The translations under genes were made by a program, and so were the position numbers. A stretch of 24,944 nucleotides of DNA from an uncultured Verrucomicrobium sp. (lineage in GTDB: Bacteria > Verrucomicrobiota > Verrucomicrobiia > Methylacidiphilales > GAS474): NCBI GenBank assembly GCA_903889845.1, contig CAISZB010000252.1:1-24944 (forward strand), given 5' to 3'. This document shows, piece by piece, positions 8,136 through 16,144 of the stretch (its first letter is position 1; each line of letters opens with the position of its first letter). Under the pieces are notes generated by a model, which saw only the letters and a program-made list of their open reading frames with translations, had not been told where the DNA came from and made no database searches.

Positions 8136-8149
8136 ATTTTTTTGGGATG

Positions 8150-8731
8150 TCAGACCGGTTTGGAGTGGTCCCCGGCGTTGAATTGGGCGGTGCCGTCCCG
8201 GATGTAGAAGACGGCGGAGGCGAAGGTGAAGAGGCCGGCGATCCAGCAGAGGAGGACGACCCACGGCAGTTTCAGGAGGGCGGCGCAGATGGTGGCGAAG
8301 ACGAAGACGGTGGAGACTTTTCCGGTCCAGTGGGGGCGGACTTCGAGGGCGTGGTGGAAGTAGTGGAGGAGGAAGGCCCCGACGGCGAGCATGATGTCCC
8401 GGCTGACGACGAGGAGGGGGAACCAGAGGGGGAAATGGGGAAGGGACTGGAAGCGGATGAGGCTGAGGGAGAGTAGGGCGGTGAAGGTGAGGAGCTTGTC
8501 GGCGGTGGGGTCGAGGACGGCGCCGAGGCGGGTCTTCTGGTTGCAGTGGCGGGCGAGGTAGCCGTCGACGCCGTCGGAGATCGCCGCCGTGAGGAAGATC
8601 CCGAACGCGAACCACCGCAGCCCCTCTTCCGGCGCGCCGCGCTGCTCCGAGGCGGAGTAATAGAGCAGCGCCCCGAGGAAAACCGGGATCAGGACGATGC
8701 GGAAGAGGGTGATGCGATTCGCCCAAGTCAT
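8150..8731 (-). CDS. pgsA: CDP-diacylglycerol-glycerol-3-phosphate 3-phosphatidyltransferase
   Basis: This 193-residue integral membrane enzyme transfers the phosphatidyl group from CDP-diacylglycerol to glycerol-3-phosphate, the committed step to phosphatidylglycerol and cardiolipin. The CDP-alcohol phosphotransferase signature is complete: Asp56-Gly57-x2-Ala60-Arg61-x8-Gly70-x3-Asp74-x3-Asp78, with Asp53 also present. The N-terminus NRITLFRIVLIPVF is typical of PgsA, and four or more further hydrophobic helices follow. Length is normal for the family. It starts 6 nt after the gltX stop and ends 14 nt before der. The exact alcohol acceptor is assigned by overall resemblance to PgsA; a related CDP-alcohol transferase is possible but less likely. 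Confidence 0.9.
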   Translation of the reverse strand: MTWANRITLFRIVLIPVFLGALLYYSASEQRGAPEEGLRWFAFGIFLTAAISDGVDGYLARHCNQKTRLGAVLDPTADKLLTFTALLSLSLIRFQSLPHFPLWFPLLVVSRDIMLAVGAFLLHYFHHALEVRPHWTGKVSTVFVFATICAALLKLPWVVLLCWIAGLFTFASAVFYIRDGTAQFNAGDHSKPV

Positions 8732-8737
8732 ACTGTT

Positions 8738-10069
8738 TTATCCGGGGAACTGCGCCAAGGCCCGGTCGGTCCGGGCGAGGGTGCGGTCCTTCCCGAGGAC
8801 TTCGAGGAGGTGGTAGAGGCTGGGGCCGACGGAGCGGCCCGAGACGGCGAGGCGGACGGGGTGGATGTAGACGCCGACTTTCTTCCCCTGCGCGGCGGCG
8901 AGGGTCTTGAATCGGTCCTCCAGCGCGGCGGAGCTGAAGTCGGAAGCTTCGGCCAAGGCGGCACGGAGGGTCTTCAGGTTGGCGAGGCCTTCCGGGGTGA
9001 AGACCTTCGCGACGGCGGCGGGGTCGAAGGCGTAGTCGTCCTTGAAGAAGTAGGCGAGCCAGTCGCCGAGTTCTTTCCCGAGTTTGACCTTCTCCTGGAC
9101 GATGGCGAGGGCGGCGCGGAAGTAGGCGGCGTCGTAGCTCTCGCCGAGGATGCCCTCGCGACGCAGGATCGCGGCGGCGAAGGGCTCCAGGCGGTCGAGA
9201 GTGGCGGCGCGCATGTACTCGCCGTTGATCCAGTAGAGCTTGTTCAGGTCGAAGCGGGCGTTGCTCCGGTTGATCTGGGGGAGGTCGAATTTCTCGATGA
9301 CCTCTTCCAGGGGCACGACTTCCTTGTTCTCCTTCGGCGACCAGCCGAGGAGGCAGAGGAAGTTGCGGACGGCCTCGGGGAGGTAGCCGTTGGCGATGTA
9401 GTCGCCGATGGAGGCGCCCTCGTCGCGCTTGCTCATCTTCGATCCGTTCGTGTTCAGGATGAGCGGGATGTGGCCGTAGCGGGGCGGCGTCGCGCCGAAG
9501 GCCTCGAACAGGGCGAGGTGCTTCGGGGTGTTGGAGAGGTGGTCCTCGCCGCGGATCACGTGGGTGATCTTCATCTCCAGGTCATCGACGACGTTGACGA
9601 GGTGGAAGACGGGGGTGCCGTCCTTGCGCTGGATGACGAGGTCGGGGTCCATCGTCCGGTCGAAGGTGACATCGCCGCAGATGAGGTCGGGGACGGTGAT
9701 CGGGGTCTTCGGGATGCGGAACTTGACGGCGCCCTCGTGCTCGTAGGCCTTCCCCTCGGCGAGCAGTTTGTCGACGTATTGCTTGTAGATCGCGCCGCGC
9801 TGGCTCTGGAAGTAGGGGCCATGGTCGCCGACGGTGGTGCCGTCGGTCTGCGGGCCCTCGTCCCAGTCGAGGCCGAGCCACTTCAGCCCCTCGAAAATGA
9901 TCGCGACGGCCTCGGGCGTGTTCCGGGCGGCGTCGGTGTCCTCGATGCGGAGGACGAACTTCCCGCCGGTGTGCCGGGCGTAGAGCCAGTTGAACAGGGC
10001 GGTGCGGGCTCCCCCGATGTGGAGGAGGCCGGTGGGGGAGGGGGCGAATCTGACGCGAACTTCACTCAT
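8738..10069 (-). CDS. gltX: Glutamate-tRNA ligase, short form
   Basis: This class I synthetase charges tRNA-Glu. The HIGH-type motif is SPTGLLHIGG (11-20) and the KMSKR motif is at 211-215. RIEDTDAARN (41-50) binds the substrate, and an all-helical anticodon domain follows. At 443 residues it is shorter than the usual 465-490. The shortening is localised: GKAYE (106-110) runs almost directly into GAVKFRIP (113-120), so roughly 40-45 residues that in E. coli carry the Cys/Tyr zinc ligands are missing. The DNA across the junction (about 9710-9760) reads in frame with normal codons, so this is not a frameshift. The ATG has no clear Shine-Dalgarno. It is probably the first gene of the gltX-pgsA-der-CPBP unit. 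Confidence 0.97.
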   Translation of the reverse strand: MSEVRVRFAPSPTGLLHIGGARTALFNWLYARHTGGKFVLRIEDTDAARNTPEAVAIIFEGLKWLGLDWDEGPQTDGTTVGDHGPYFQSQRGAIYKQYVDKLLAEGKAYEHEGAVKFRIPKTPITVPDLICGDVTFDRTMDPDLVIQRKDGTPVFHLVNVVDDLEMKITHVIRGEDHLSNTPKHLALFEAFGATPPRYGHIPLILNTNGSKMSKRDEGASIGDYIANGYLPEAVRNFLCLLGWSPKENKEVVPLEEVIEKFDLPQINRSNARFDLNKLYWINGEYMRAATLDRLEPFAAAILRREGILGESYDAAYFRAALAIVQEKVKLGKELGDWLAYFFKDDYAFDPAAVAKVFTPEGLANLKTLRAALAEASDFSSAALEDRFKTLAAAQGKKVGVYIHPVRLAVSGRSVGPSLYHLLEVLGKDRTLARTDRALAQFPG

Positions 10070-10130
10070 CGAGGGAAATTAGCGATCCGGGGGGAGCCGC
10101 GCCAGCTTCAAATCGGCGGGGGGAGGGTGG

Positions 10131-10159
10131 CTTTTATGGCTTGCTTCCCTGGAGCGCAA
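10131..10159 (-). promoter_or_regulatory. Candidate sigma-70 promoter for gltX
   Basis: On the minus strand, TTGCGC (10154-10159) and TAAAAG (10131-10136) are separated by 17 nt, matching 3/6 and 4/6 of the housekeeping consensus. This would place the transcription start about 55 nt before the gltX ATG. The 10070-10181 region is divergent, so it must also serve the plus-strand hydrolase gene, for which no clear promoter was seen. Confidence 0.3.
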
Positions 10160-10181
10160 GCGGTCTCGTTGGAGTGTGAAG

Positions 10182-11168
10182 ATGGCGGTCTTGAGTCTCC
10201 TTTTCTTTTCCATGGGGGTGGCGGTTCGGGTGGGGCTGGCCGATGACTGGGTTCCCACGCCTCCGGATGCCCCCTTGCCGGACGATGCCGTGACGGTGAT
10301 CCGCTGCGCATGGCCGGAAACGACGAAGCTGGCGGCTCCTTACACCTTTTCGGAGGATTTCACGGCGGCGGCGGGGAATTATTCCTACAAAGTGTATGTT
10401 CCGGCAGGGTATTCCACGCATCCCGATTGGAAGTATCCGGCGTTTTTTGTCATGTCGCCCAACGGGAATGCCGATCTGGGGACGCTCAAGGATCGGGCCC
10501 GCGAGGAGGGCTGGGTGATCGTCCTTTTGGTGGAGGCGAAGAATGGGGCGTGGGGGACGATCTATGGGGACATGCTGGCGGCGCACGCCGATGCGGTCCA
10601 GCGACTCCGGATTCAGGAGGGACTGAAGTTCGCGACGGGATTTTCGGGTGGAGCGAGGGGGACGTCGATGCTGACTCAGATTTGCCCCGGCTTCGCGGGG
10701 GAGCTGCTGCAGGGGGCGGGCTTTGCCTTCAATGACGTCAAGGGGCATGCCGGTTTCAATGTGTTGGCTCTGCCGAAAACGGGTCCCTATTCGGTTTTTC
10801 TAGGCATGGGGACGAGGGACGAAAATCAAAAGGAAGTGGCCAATCTGCAACGGGCCTTGGGATCGGTCCCCTTCAGGATGGAAACCTTCGAGGGCGGCCA
10901 CCAATGGAGCCCTCTGGAAATCGTGAGGGATGGGGTGGATTGGCTTCTGGATCAAACGCTGACGGGGCGCGAGATGGGCGACGAGATGCGCCCCTTTGCG
11001 CTTCGGCATTTCGATTATCTCGCCGGACATCTGGAAGCGGAAGCCGACGGAGGGAATAAGACAGAGCGGATCAAGGAGGCGATCCGCTTGGCCGACAAAC
11101 TGGGCCTGGATGGCGACGAGGCGCGGGCGGCAAAGGTCGCCGCCTTGAAGGCGTTGCTCGACAAATAA
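10182..11168 (+). CDS. Secreted alpha/beta hydrolase (esterase/depolymerase-like)
   Basis: This 328-residue protein has a signal peptide (about 1-20, MAVLSLLFFSMGVAVRVGLA) and an alpha/beta-hydrolase core. The nucleophile elbow is GFSGG with Ser155. Asp213 (GMGTRDENQ) and His240 (EGGHQWSP) stand at the expected positions for the rest of a Ser-Asp-His triad. A charged helical tail ends the protein. The ATG at 10182 is preferred over a GTG at 10176 because GGAG at 10171-10174 is seven bases from the ATG but only one from the GTG. It is the only plus-strand gene between 195 and 23538. Its third codon positions are less GC-rich than those of its neighbours, hinting at later acquisition. It converges on the symporter gene with only 4 nt between stops. 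The substrate is unknown. Confidence 0.8.
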   Translation: MAVLSLLFFSMGVAVRVGLADDWVPTPPDAPLPDDAVTVIRCAWPETTKLAAPYTFSEDFTAAAGNYSYKVYVPAGYSTHPDWKYPAFFVMSPNGNADLGTLKDRAREEGWVIVLLVEAKNGAWGTIYGDMLAAHADAVQRLRIQEGLKFATGFSGGARGTSMLTQICPGFAGELLQGAGFAFNDVKGHAGFNVLALPKTGPYSVFLGMGTRDENQKEVANLQRALGSVPFRMETFEGGHQWSPLEIVRDGVDWLLDQTLTGREMGDEMRPFALRHFDYLAGHLEAEADGGNKTERIKEAIRLADKLGLDGDEARAAKVAALKALLDK

Positions 11169-11172
11169 CGAT

Positions 11173-12747
11173 CTATTTTCCCTGCGTCCTGAAGCAGATC
11201 CCGACGCCGACGGTGGCAGCGGTGCCGAAGAAGACGCGCCAGGGGAAGGCGATGAGGGGGAGCCAGCCGGGGCGCGTCGGGGGGGTGCCGCCGCAGAGGG
11301 TGATGACGTCTTCGGGGAGGCCGCTGAGGACGGCGACGGCGACGAAGCCGGCGGCCATGGCCCAGAGGTTGCCCCGGTCGTTGCCCCGGGTCTTCGTGAA
11401 GAGGCCGAGGAGGAAGACGCCCAGGAGGGAGCCGTAGGTGTAGCCGAAGATGCCCAGCACGATGGGAAGGATGCGGGTGCCGGGGAAGCGGACGACGGCG
11501 TAGGCGGTGGCCGCGCCGATGACGGTGAGGGCGAGGGCGAAGCCGACGGTGGCGAGGCGGGCGATGCGGAGCTGGTGCTTTTCGGTGCCCGGCTTGATTC
11601 GGAACCAGAAGTCGCGGCAGAAGCTGGTGGCGAGGGCGTTGAGGGCGGTGCTGAGGGAGCCCATCGCGGTGGCCAGGAGCCCGGCGACGAGGAGGCCACG
11701 GAGGCCGGGCGGGAGCTGGGTGAGGATGAAGTAGGCGAAGACGTGGGCGTTTTTCTGCGGGAGGCGCGGATCGGGATGGTACTGGTAGAAGGCCCAGAGG
11801 AGGATGCCGATGGTGAGGAAGGCGAGGACGATGGGGGCGTCGATCAGGCCGGAGAGGATGACGGCGCGGCGGCTCTCGCGGTGGTCCTTTGCGGTGAGCA
11901 TCCGCTGGACGGCGTCCTGGTCGGTGCCGTGGGTGGCCAGGGTGATGAAGGTGGAGCCGATGACGGCGGCGAAGATCGTGTATTCGTTGCCCAGGACGGC
12001 GACGATGTTTTCCCACAGACCCGCGCCGGGGCGGGTGCTGAAGCCGCTGGCGAAGAGCTTCAGGTCGTCGGCCCCGGTGAGGAGGGCGCGGGCGCCGTGC
12101 CAGCCTTCGGGCATCTTCGAGAGGAGGACCCAGAGGGTGCCGCCGAGGGAGGCGACGAGGATGCCGGCCTGGATGAAGTCGGTCCAGATGACGGCCTTGA
12201 TCCCGCCCGCCGCGGTGTAGAGGGCGGTGAGGGCGACGATGGTGACGACGGAGAGGGCGTAGATGGCGAGCTCTTCCGAGGGCGTCGGGATGCGTCCGAT
12301 GAAGATCTCGATGGAGAGGACGACGAGGATGGCGGCGACGTAGAGCCGGGTGCCGCTGGCCAGGGCGCGGGTGACGAGGAAGGTGAGGGAGGCCGCCGTC
12401 CGGCTCCGGGGGCCGAAGCGCTGTTCGAGGAACTCGTAGATCGAGACGACGCCGTGCTTGTAGTAGGCGGGAACGAAGAAGCTGCCGACGAGGAACCGGG
12501 CCAGGATCGTCCCGATGGCCAACTGGAGGTAGGTGAAGTTCCGCAGCGCGTAGCCTTCCCCCGGCGCGCCGAGGAAGGTGGCGGCGCTGATCTCCGAGGC
12601 GAGGATCGAGGCGAGGATGGCCCACCAGGGGATGGAGCGGTTGCCCAGGGCGTAGCCTTCGAGGCTCGACTCGCCAGAGCCTTTCCGCAGCCCGATGGTG
12701 AGGATGGCGGCGAAGTAGAGGAGGACGACGAGGAGGTCGAAAACCAT
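11173..12747 (-). CDS. Sodium:solute symporter (SSS/SLC5 family)
   Basis: This 524-residue protein has about 13 predicted membrane helices from the N-terminus onward. It shows family features: the early segment ASEISAATFLGAPG, the helix-3 region ILARFLVGSFFVPAYY, TAAGGIKAVIWTDFIQ, and HGTDQDAVQRMLTAKD in the central loop. These match sodium-coupled transporters related to the iodide/monocarboxylate/vitamin group; the exact solute cannot be called. It starts 3 nt after the stop of the CPGCK protein and is the last gene of the operon, converging on the hydrolase gene. Its presence behind SCO1/DUF420 genes is unusual and may reflect simple read-through co-transcription rather than a shared pathway. 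Confidence 0.93.
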   Translation of the reverse strand: MVFDLLVVLLYFAAILTIGLRKGSGESSLEGYALGNRSIPWWAILASILASEISAATFLGAPGEGYALRNFTYLQLAIGTILARFLVGSFFVPAYYKHGVVSIYEFLEQRFGPRSRTAASLTFLVTRALASGTRLYVAAILVVLSIEIFIGRIPTPSEELAIYALSVVTIVALTALYTAAGGIKAVIWTDFIQAGILVASLGGTLWVLLSKMPEGWHGARALLTGADDLKLFASGFSTRPGAGLWENIVAVLGNEYTIFAAVIGSTFITLATHGTDQDAVQRMLTAKDHRESRRAVILSGLIDAPIVLAFLTIGILLWAFYQYHPDPRLPQKNAHVFAYFILTQLPPGLRGLLVAGLLATAMGSLSTALNALATSFCRDFWFRIKPGTEKHQLRIARLATVGFALALTVIGAATAYAVVRFPGTRILPIVLGIFGYTYGSLLGVFLLGLFTKTRGNDRGNLWAMAAGFVAVAVLSGLPEDVITLCGGTPPTRPGWLPLIAFPWRVFFGTAATVGVGICFRTQGK

Positions 12748-12750
12748 GCG

Positions 12751-12987
12751 TCAGGATTGCTTCCAGCCCGAGTCGCTTTCTCGGACGGCCTTGAGGACGG
12801 CACGCCAGAGGACGAAGACGGCCCCGGCGACGGCGGCGAGGAGGAGGAGGACGCTGAGGGAGAACCCGGCCAGGACGGTGATCGACTGGCCCGCGTCGGC
12901 GCTGACGCTGACGCCTTCCTTGCATCCCGGGCAGGCCCACGCCCCGGCGGGAACCAGGGCGGGGAGGAGGAAGAGGAGGCGCTTCAT
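12751..12987 (-). CDS. Small CPGCK-motif membrane protein
   Basis: This 78-residue protein has a signal peptide (about 1-18), then CPGCKEG with Cys19 and Cys22 immediately after the probable cleavage site, and one membrane helix at about 38-60 followed by a basic cytoplasmic tail. The CxxC would therefore face the periplasm. The ATG is supported by AGGCAGGA about eight bases upstream; a longer reading frame overlaps the DUF420 gene and has poor codon use. Directly following SCO1 and DUF420 genes, it may take part in copper or thiol chemistry during oxidase assembly, but no function is established here. Confidence 0.75.
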   Translation of the reverse strand: MKRLLFLLPALVPAGAWACPGCKEGVSVSADAGQSITVLAGFSLSVLLLLAAVAGAVFVLWRAVLKAVRESDSGWKQS

Positions 12988-13001
12988 GACCGGGGTCCTG
13001 C

Positions 13002-13562
13002 CTAACGATACGCCGCGAGCATCGCGTACACAACGACGCCGGTGACGGAGACGTAGAGCCAGATGGGGAAGGTCCACCGGGCCAGCTTCTTGTGGGCGGG
13101 GAAGCGGCCGCTCAAGGAGAGGAAGAAGGTGATCAGGATCATCGGCAACGCGAAGATCGAGAGGACGATGTGGGAGATGAGGAGGGCGAAGTAGACGGGG
13201 CGGATGCCGCCCTGGCCCAGGAACTTCATGTCCCCGTGGAGGGCGTGGTTCGTGATGTAGGCGACGAGGAAGAGGGTGGAGAAGAGAAAGGCGGTGAACA
13301 TCGCGGCGCGGTGGGCGGCGATCTTTCCGGCCTTGCTTCCTTTGATCGCGATGAAGCCGACGACGAGGGCGAGGGCGGAAAGGCCGTTGAGGAGGGCGTT
13401 CAGCGCGGGGAGGAAGAGGAGGTGGGTGCCGGCGACGTCGCTCGGGGCGTGCCAGTAGACGAGCCAGAAGAGGAAGGCGGCGGCGACGACGCTGACGGCG
13501 AGGACGCCGGCGATGAGGGCGGGAGGCGTCTTCGCCTCGTTGACGGGGAGGGTTTCCGGCAT
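13002..13562 (-). CDS. DUF420 membrane protein (CtaM-like)
   Basis: This 186-residue protein has five predicted membrane helices and the His-rich pattern of DUF420: His84 (AAHRAAMFTAF), His106 and His109 (ITNHALHGD), His131 (LISHIVLS) and His157 (PAHKKLARWTFPIWLYVSVTG). The conserved closing segment with WTFPIWLYVSVTGV is typical. Members of this family, such as CtaM in Firmicutes, are needed for assembly of heme-copper oxidases. It starts 4 nt after the SCO1 stop, consistent with co-translation and a joint role in oxidase maturation. The family assignment is strong. The specific oxidase is not in this window. Confidence 0.9.
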   Translation of the reverse strand: MPETLPVNEAKTPPALIAGVLAVSVVAAAFLFWLVYWHAPSDVAGTHLLFLPALNALLNGLSALALVVGFIAIKGSKAGKIAAHRAAMFTAFLFSTLFLVAYITNHALHGDMKFLGQGGIRPVYFALLISHIVLSIFALPMILITFFLSLSGRFPAHKKLARWTFPIWLYVSVTGVVVYAMLAAYR

Positions 13563-13566
13563 GGCG

Positions 13567-14241
13567 TTACTGGATCTTTTGTTCCTGCATCAGGGTGGCG
13601 ATGTCGGTCAGGAGGAGCTTCGGGGTCTCCGGGTCGAGGCCGTCGTGGTAGGCCCGGATTTTGCCCTTTGCATCGACGAGGGCGACCTTCGTGCTGTGGA
13701 TGATCCGGGTCCCCGCTGTGGCGCCGGGCGCGGTGTTCGGCTGGAAGCCGACGAAGAAGCGTTTGACGACGAGGTCGTTGATCACCGCCGGGCCTCCCGC
13801 CAGGGCGTGCCCGGTGAGGAAGATCCAGCGGTCGGGATCGGCATGGTGGAGGGTGGCGTAGGAGCGCAGCTTCTTCGGGGTGTCGTTCTCCGGGTCGATC
13901 GAGATGGCGACGATCCGTACGTTCTCCGCGTCCCCCAGCATGCCCTGGAGCTCGATCAGCTTCGCGGTGACGGCGGGGCAGGGGCCGCCGCAATCGGTGA
14001 AGAAGAACTGCGCCACCCAGATCTTCCCGGCGAGGGCGTCGGAGGAGAAGGGCTTCCCGGCGCTGTCGGTCAGAGCGAAGGAACCGACCGAGCTGAACTT
14101 CGGGAGGCGCGGCCCCTTCTGCCCGAAGGAGTGGGCTACGTGGGTCTGATAGTAGAGAAGGACGCCGAGGAGGATGACGAGGCCCAGGAGGATGCCCTGG
14201 ATGGGGCGGATGGCGGGTTTCGAGGGGGAACGGAGGCTCAT
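13567..14241 (-). CDS. SCO1/SenC-family copper chaperone
   Basis: This 224-residue protein is held by one N-terminal membrane helix (about 14-31) with a periplasmic thioredoxin-fold domain. The copper ligands are complete: Cys84 and Cys88 in TDCGGPCP (CxxxC) and His182 in RIIHSTKVALVD. SISIDPENDTP-type features are present (AISIDPENDTPKKL). The family delivers copper to the CuA site of cytochrome oxidase or acts as a thiol-disulfide reductase. It follows the ABC-2 permease by 19 nt and precedes DUF420 by 4 nt. A partner subunit II is not present nearby. Confidence 0.93.
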   Translation of the reverse strand: MSLRSPSKPAIRPIQGILLGLVILLGVLLYYQTHVAHSFGQKGPRLPKFSSVGSFALTDSAGKPFSSDALAGKIWVAQFFFTDCGGPCPAVTAKLIELQGMLGDAENVRIVAISIDPENDTPKKLRSYATLHHADPDRWIFLTGHALAGGPAVINDLVVKRFFVGFQPNTAPGATAGTRIIHSTKVALVDAKGKIRAYHDGLDPETPKLLLTDIATLMQEQKIQ

Positions 14242-14260
14242 GGGGAAGGAGGGGGGAATA

Positions 14261-15073
14261 TTAGGGATTGCGGACGGAAAGGCGGTTCGTGATCTCGATC
14301 GCGGCCCAGAGGAGGAGGGCGGCGAAGCCGAGGGTGACGCCGCCGGAGAGGAGGGCGGGCGGGCAGTTGGCGGGGAGGGCCAGGCCCGGTTCGAGGGCCT
14401 GCCGGATGAGGGCGAGGCCGTAGGTGAGGGGGTTCGCCTGGCCCAGGTATTGGAGCCACCGGGCGGAACCGGCGAGGGGGAAGAGGGCGCCGGAGAGGAA
14501 CCACATCGGCATCAGGAAGAGGTTCATGATGGCGTGGAACCCCTGAGTCGAGTCGAGCGGCCAGGCGATGAGGTAGCCCAGCGCGGTGAGGGAGAGGCCG
14601 AGGACGAAGACGGTGCCGGTGAAGAGGAAGCAGGCGGGGATCGAGAACGGCAGACCGAAGTTGAGGGCGATGAGGTAGATGAGGAGGCACTGGCCGAAGG
14701 CGAGGAGGGTGCCGCCGAGGAGCTTCGCCAGGACGAAGGCGGCGCGCGGGATCGGCGCGGCGAGGACGCCCTGGAGGAAGCCCTCCCGCCGGTCCTCGAT
14801 GATGGAGATGGTGGAGAAGATCGCCGTGAAGAGGATGATGAGGAGGAGGGTGCCGGGGAAGAAGTAGTGGAGGTAGGCGGTGGCGTCGGTCGCCTTGCCT
14901 GCCCCGGTCCCGGAGCCAAAGGAGGAACCGACGCCGGACCCGATCATGAACCAGAACGCGAGCGGCGTGGCGAGGGCGCCGACGACGCGGTTCCGCTGCC
15001 GGAGGAAGCGGACGATTTCCCGGCGCGTGAGGGTGCCGACGGCGAGGAGGAAGGGATGGGTGAGGGTGAACAT
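14261..15073 (-). CDS. ABC-2 type transporter permease
   Basis: This 270-residue permease has about six membrane helices, the conserved EDRREGFLQGVLAAPIPR segment after helix 2, and FLSGALFPL in the fifth helix region. These are features of the drug/heme/polysaccharide ABC-2 export family. A Gly/Ser-rich external loop lies at about 46-60. It begins 6 nt after the ATPase stop and clearly forms a pair with it. ABC-2 pairs are found next to SCO/DUF420 genes in other bacteria and are assumed to assist oxidase biogenesis; the cargo is unknown. Confidence 0.92.
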   Translation of the reverse strand: MFTLTHPFLLAVGTLTRREIVRFLRQRNRVVGALATPLAFWFMIGSGVGSSFGSGTGAGKATDATAYLHYFFPGTLLLIILFTAIFSTISIIEDRREGFLQGVLAAPIPRAAFVLAKLLGGTLLAFGQCLLIYLIALNFGLPFSIPACFLFTGTVFVLGLSLTALGYLIAWPLDSTQGFHAIMNLFLMPMWFLSGALFPLAGSARWLQYLGQANPLTYGLALIRQALEPGLALPANCPPALLSGGVTLGFAALLLWAAIEITNRLSVRNP

Positions 15074-15079
15074 GGGGGA

Positions 15080-16105
15080 TCAGCCGTTTTGGGTTTCGTC
15101 GGGGGCGGCCTCGTCGGCGCTCTCCACGCTGTCGAAGGCGCGGCCGGTCAGCCGGGCGAAGACGTTTTCCAGGGAGGGGGCGGCCAGTTCCAGTCCGGCG
15201 ATCTGCGGGCGGTAGCGGCGCAGGAGGCCGTTGAGGAGGTCGCGCTCCGCCTCGGGCGAGGTCGCGGCGGGGAGTTCCAGCTCCAGCGTCTCCTCCCCGC
15301 GCAGGACGGGAGTGAGGCGGAATTCGGCGGCGATCCGGTCGATGAAGGAGGCCGCGTCAGGCGTCTTCGTCCGCAGGGTGAGGACGGTGCCGCTGACGGC
15401 GCGCTTCAGCGCCTCCGGCGTGTCGAGGGCGACGCGGCGGCCCCGGTCGAGGACGAGGAGGCGGTCGCACCACTCGGCCTCGTCGAGGAAGTGGGTTGTC
15501 ATCAGGATGGTGAGGCCCTCGCTCCGGCGCAGGGCGCGGAGGTAGTCCCAGAGCTCGCGCCGGGCGACGGGGTCGAGGCCGGTGCTGGGCTCGTCGAGGA
15601 TGAGGAGGGCGGGCTGCGGAACGAGGCTCTTCGCGACCTCGACGCGGCGCTGGAGGCCGCCGGAGAGGGTCTCCACCGCGTCCCGGCGGCGGGAGGTGAG
15701 GGCGAAGCGCTCCAGCAGGGCGTCGATCCGGTCGCGCAGCTCGGCGCCGTGGAGGCCGTAGAGGTGGCCGTGGGTGGAGAGGTTCTCCGCGACGGTCAGT
15801 TTCTTATCGAGGCTGGGGGACTGGAAGACGATGCCGAAGTGGCGGCGCGCCTCGGCGACGTCACCCGGGTAATCGAACCCGGCAAGGCGGACGGCGCCTT
15901 CGGAAAGGGGAACGAGGGTCGAGAGGAGGCGGAAGAGGGTCGTCTTCCCGCTCCCGTTCGGCCCGAGGACGCCGAAGATTTCTCCCTTGTTGACGGAGAA
16001 GGAGACGGCGTCGAGGGCGCGGCGTCCGCCGCGGGTCTTGAACGTGTATCCCACGTCGGTGCAAGAAAGGATCGGATCGGAGAGGGCGGAGGAGGCGAGG
16101 GGCAT
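15080..16105 (-). CDS. ABC transporter ATP-binding protein (ABC-2 partner)
   Basis: This 341-residue ATPase shows Walker A GPNGSGKT (48-55), Q-loop FQSPSLD, signature LSGGLQRRVEVAKS (147-160), Walker B LLILDEP (167-173), D-loop STGLDP and H-loop His205. A C-terminal extension of about 100 residues with a regulatory-type fold is usual for the CcmA/DrrA-like subgroup. The ATG at 16105 is chosen over an in-frame ATG at 16156: the latter has no Shine-Dalgarno and lies inside the predicted promoter, while GGGGAGG precedes 16105. It heads the operon that continues through the permease, SCO1, DUF420, CPGCK protein and symporter. Substrate unknown. Confidence 0.92.
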   Translation of the reverse strand: MPLASSALSDPILSCTDVGYTFKTRGGRRALDAVSFSVNKGEIFGVLGPNGSGKTTLFRLLSTLVPLSEGAVRLAGFDYPGDVAEARRHFGIVFQSPSLDKKLTVAENLSTHGHLYGLHGAELRDRIDALLERFALTSRRRDAVETLSGGLQRRVEVAKSLVPQPALLILDEPSTGLDPVARRELWDYLRALRRSEGLTILMTTHFLDEAEWCDRLLVLDRGRRVALDTPEALKRAVSGTVLTLRTKTPDAASFIDRIAAEFRLTPVLRGEETLELELPAATSPEAERDLLNGLLRRYRPQIAGLELAAPSLENVFARLTGRAFDSVESADEAAPDETQNG

Positions 16106-16118
16106 GGCTCGGAAAGTT

Positions 16119-16139
16119 CCTCCCCGGTCAGAGGGGAGG
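16119..16139 (-). promoter_or_regulatory. Leader hairpin covering the Shine-Dalgarno
   Basis: CCTCCCC pairs perfectly with GGGGAGG around a 7-nt loop (stem arms 16119-16125 and 16133-16139). On the minus-strand RNA the GGGGAGG arm is the only Shine-Dalgarno-like sequence before the ABC ATPase ATG at 16105, lying 13 nt upstream. Folding would hide it, which suggests translational control of the operon's first gene. This is inferred from pairing alone. Confidence 0.4.
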
Positions 16140-16144
16140 CCGCG

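Noticed and set aside
9700..9770. Possible frameshift or assembly deletion in gltX where the zinc-module segment is missing.
   Set aside because: The reading frame and codon pattern continue smoothly on both sides and no lost residues appear in another frame.
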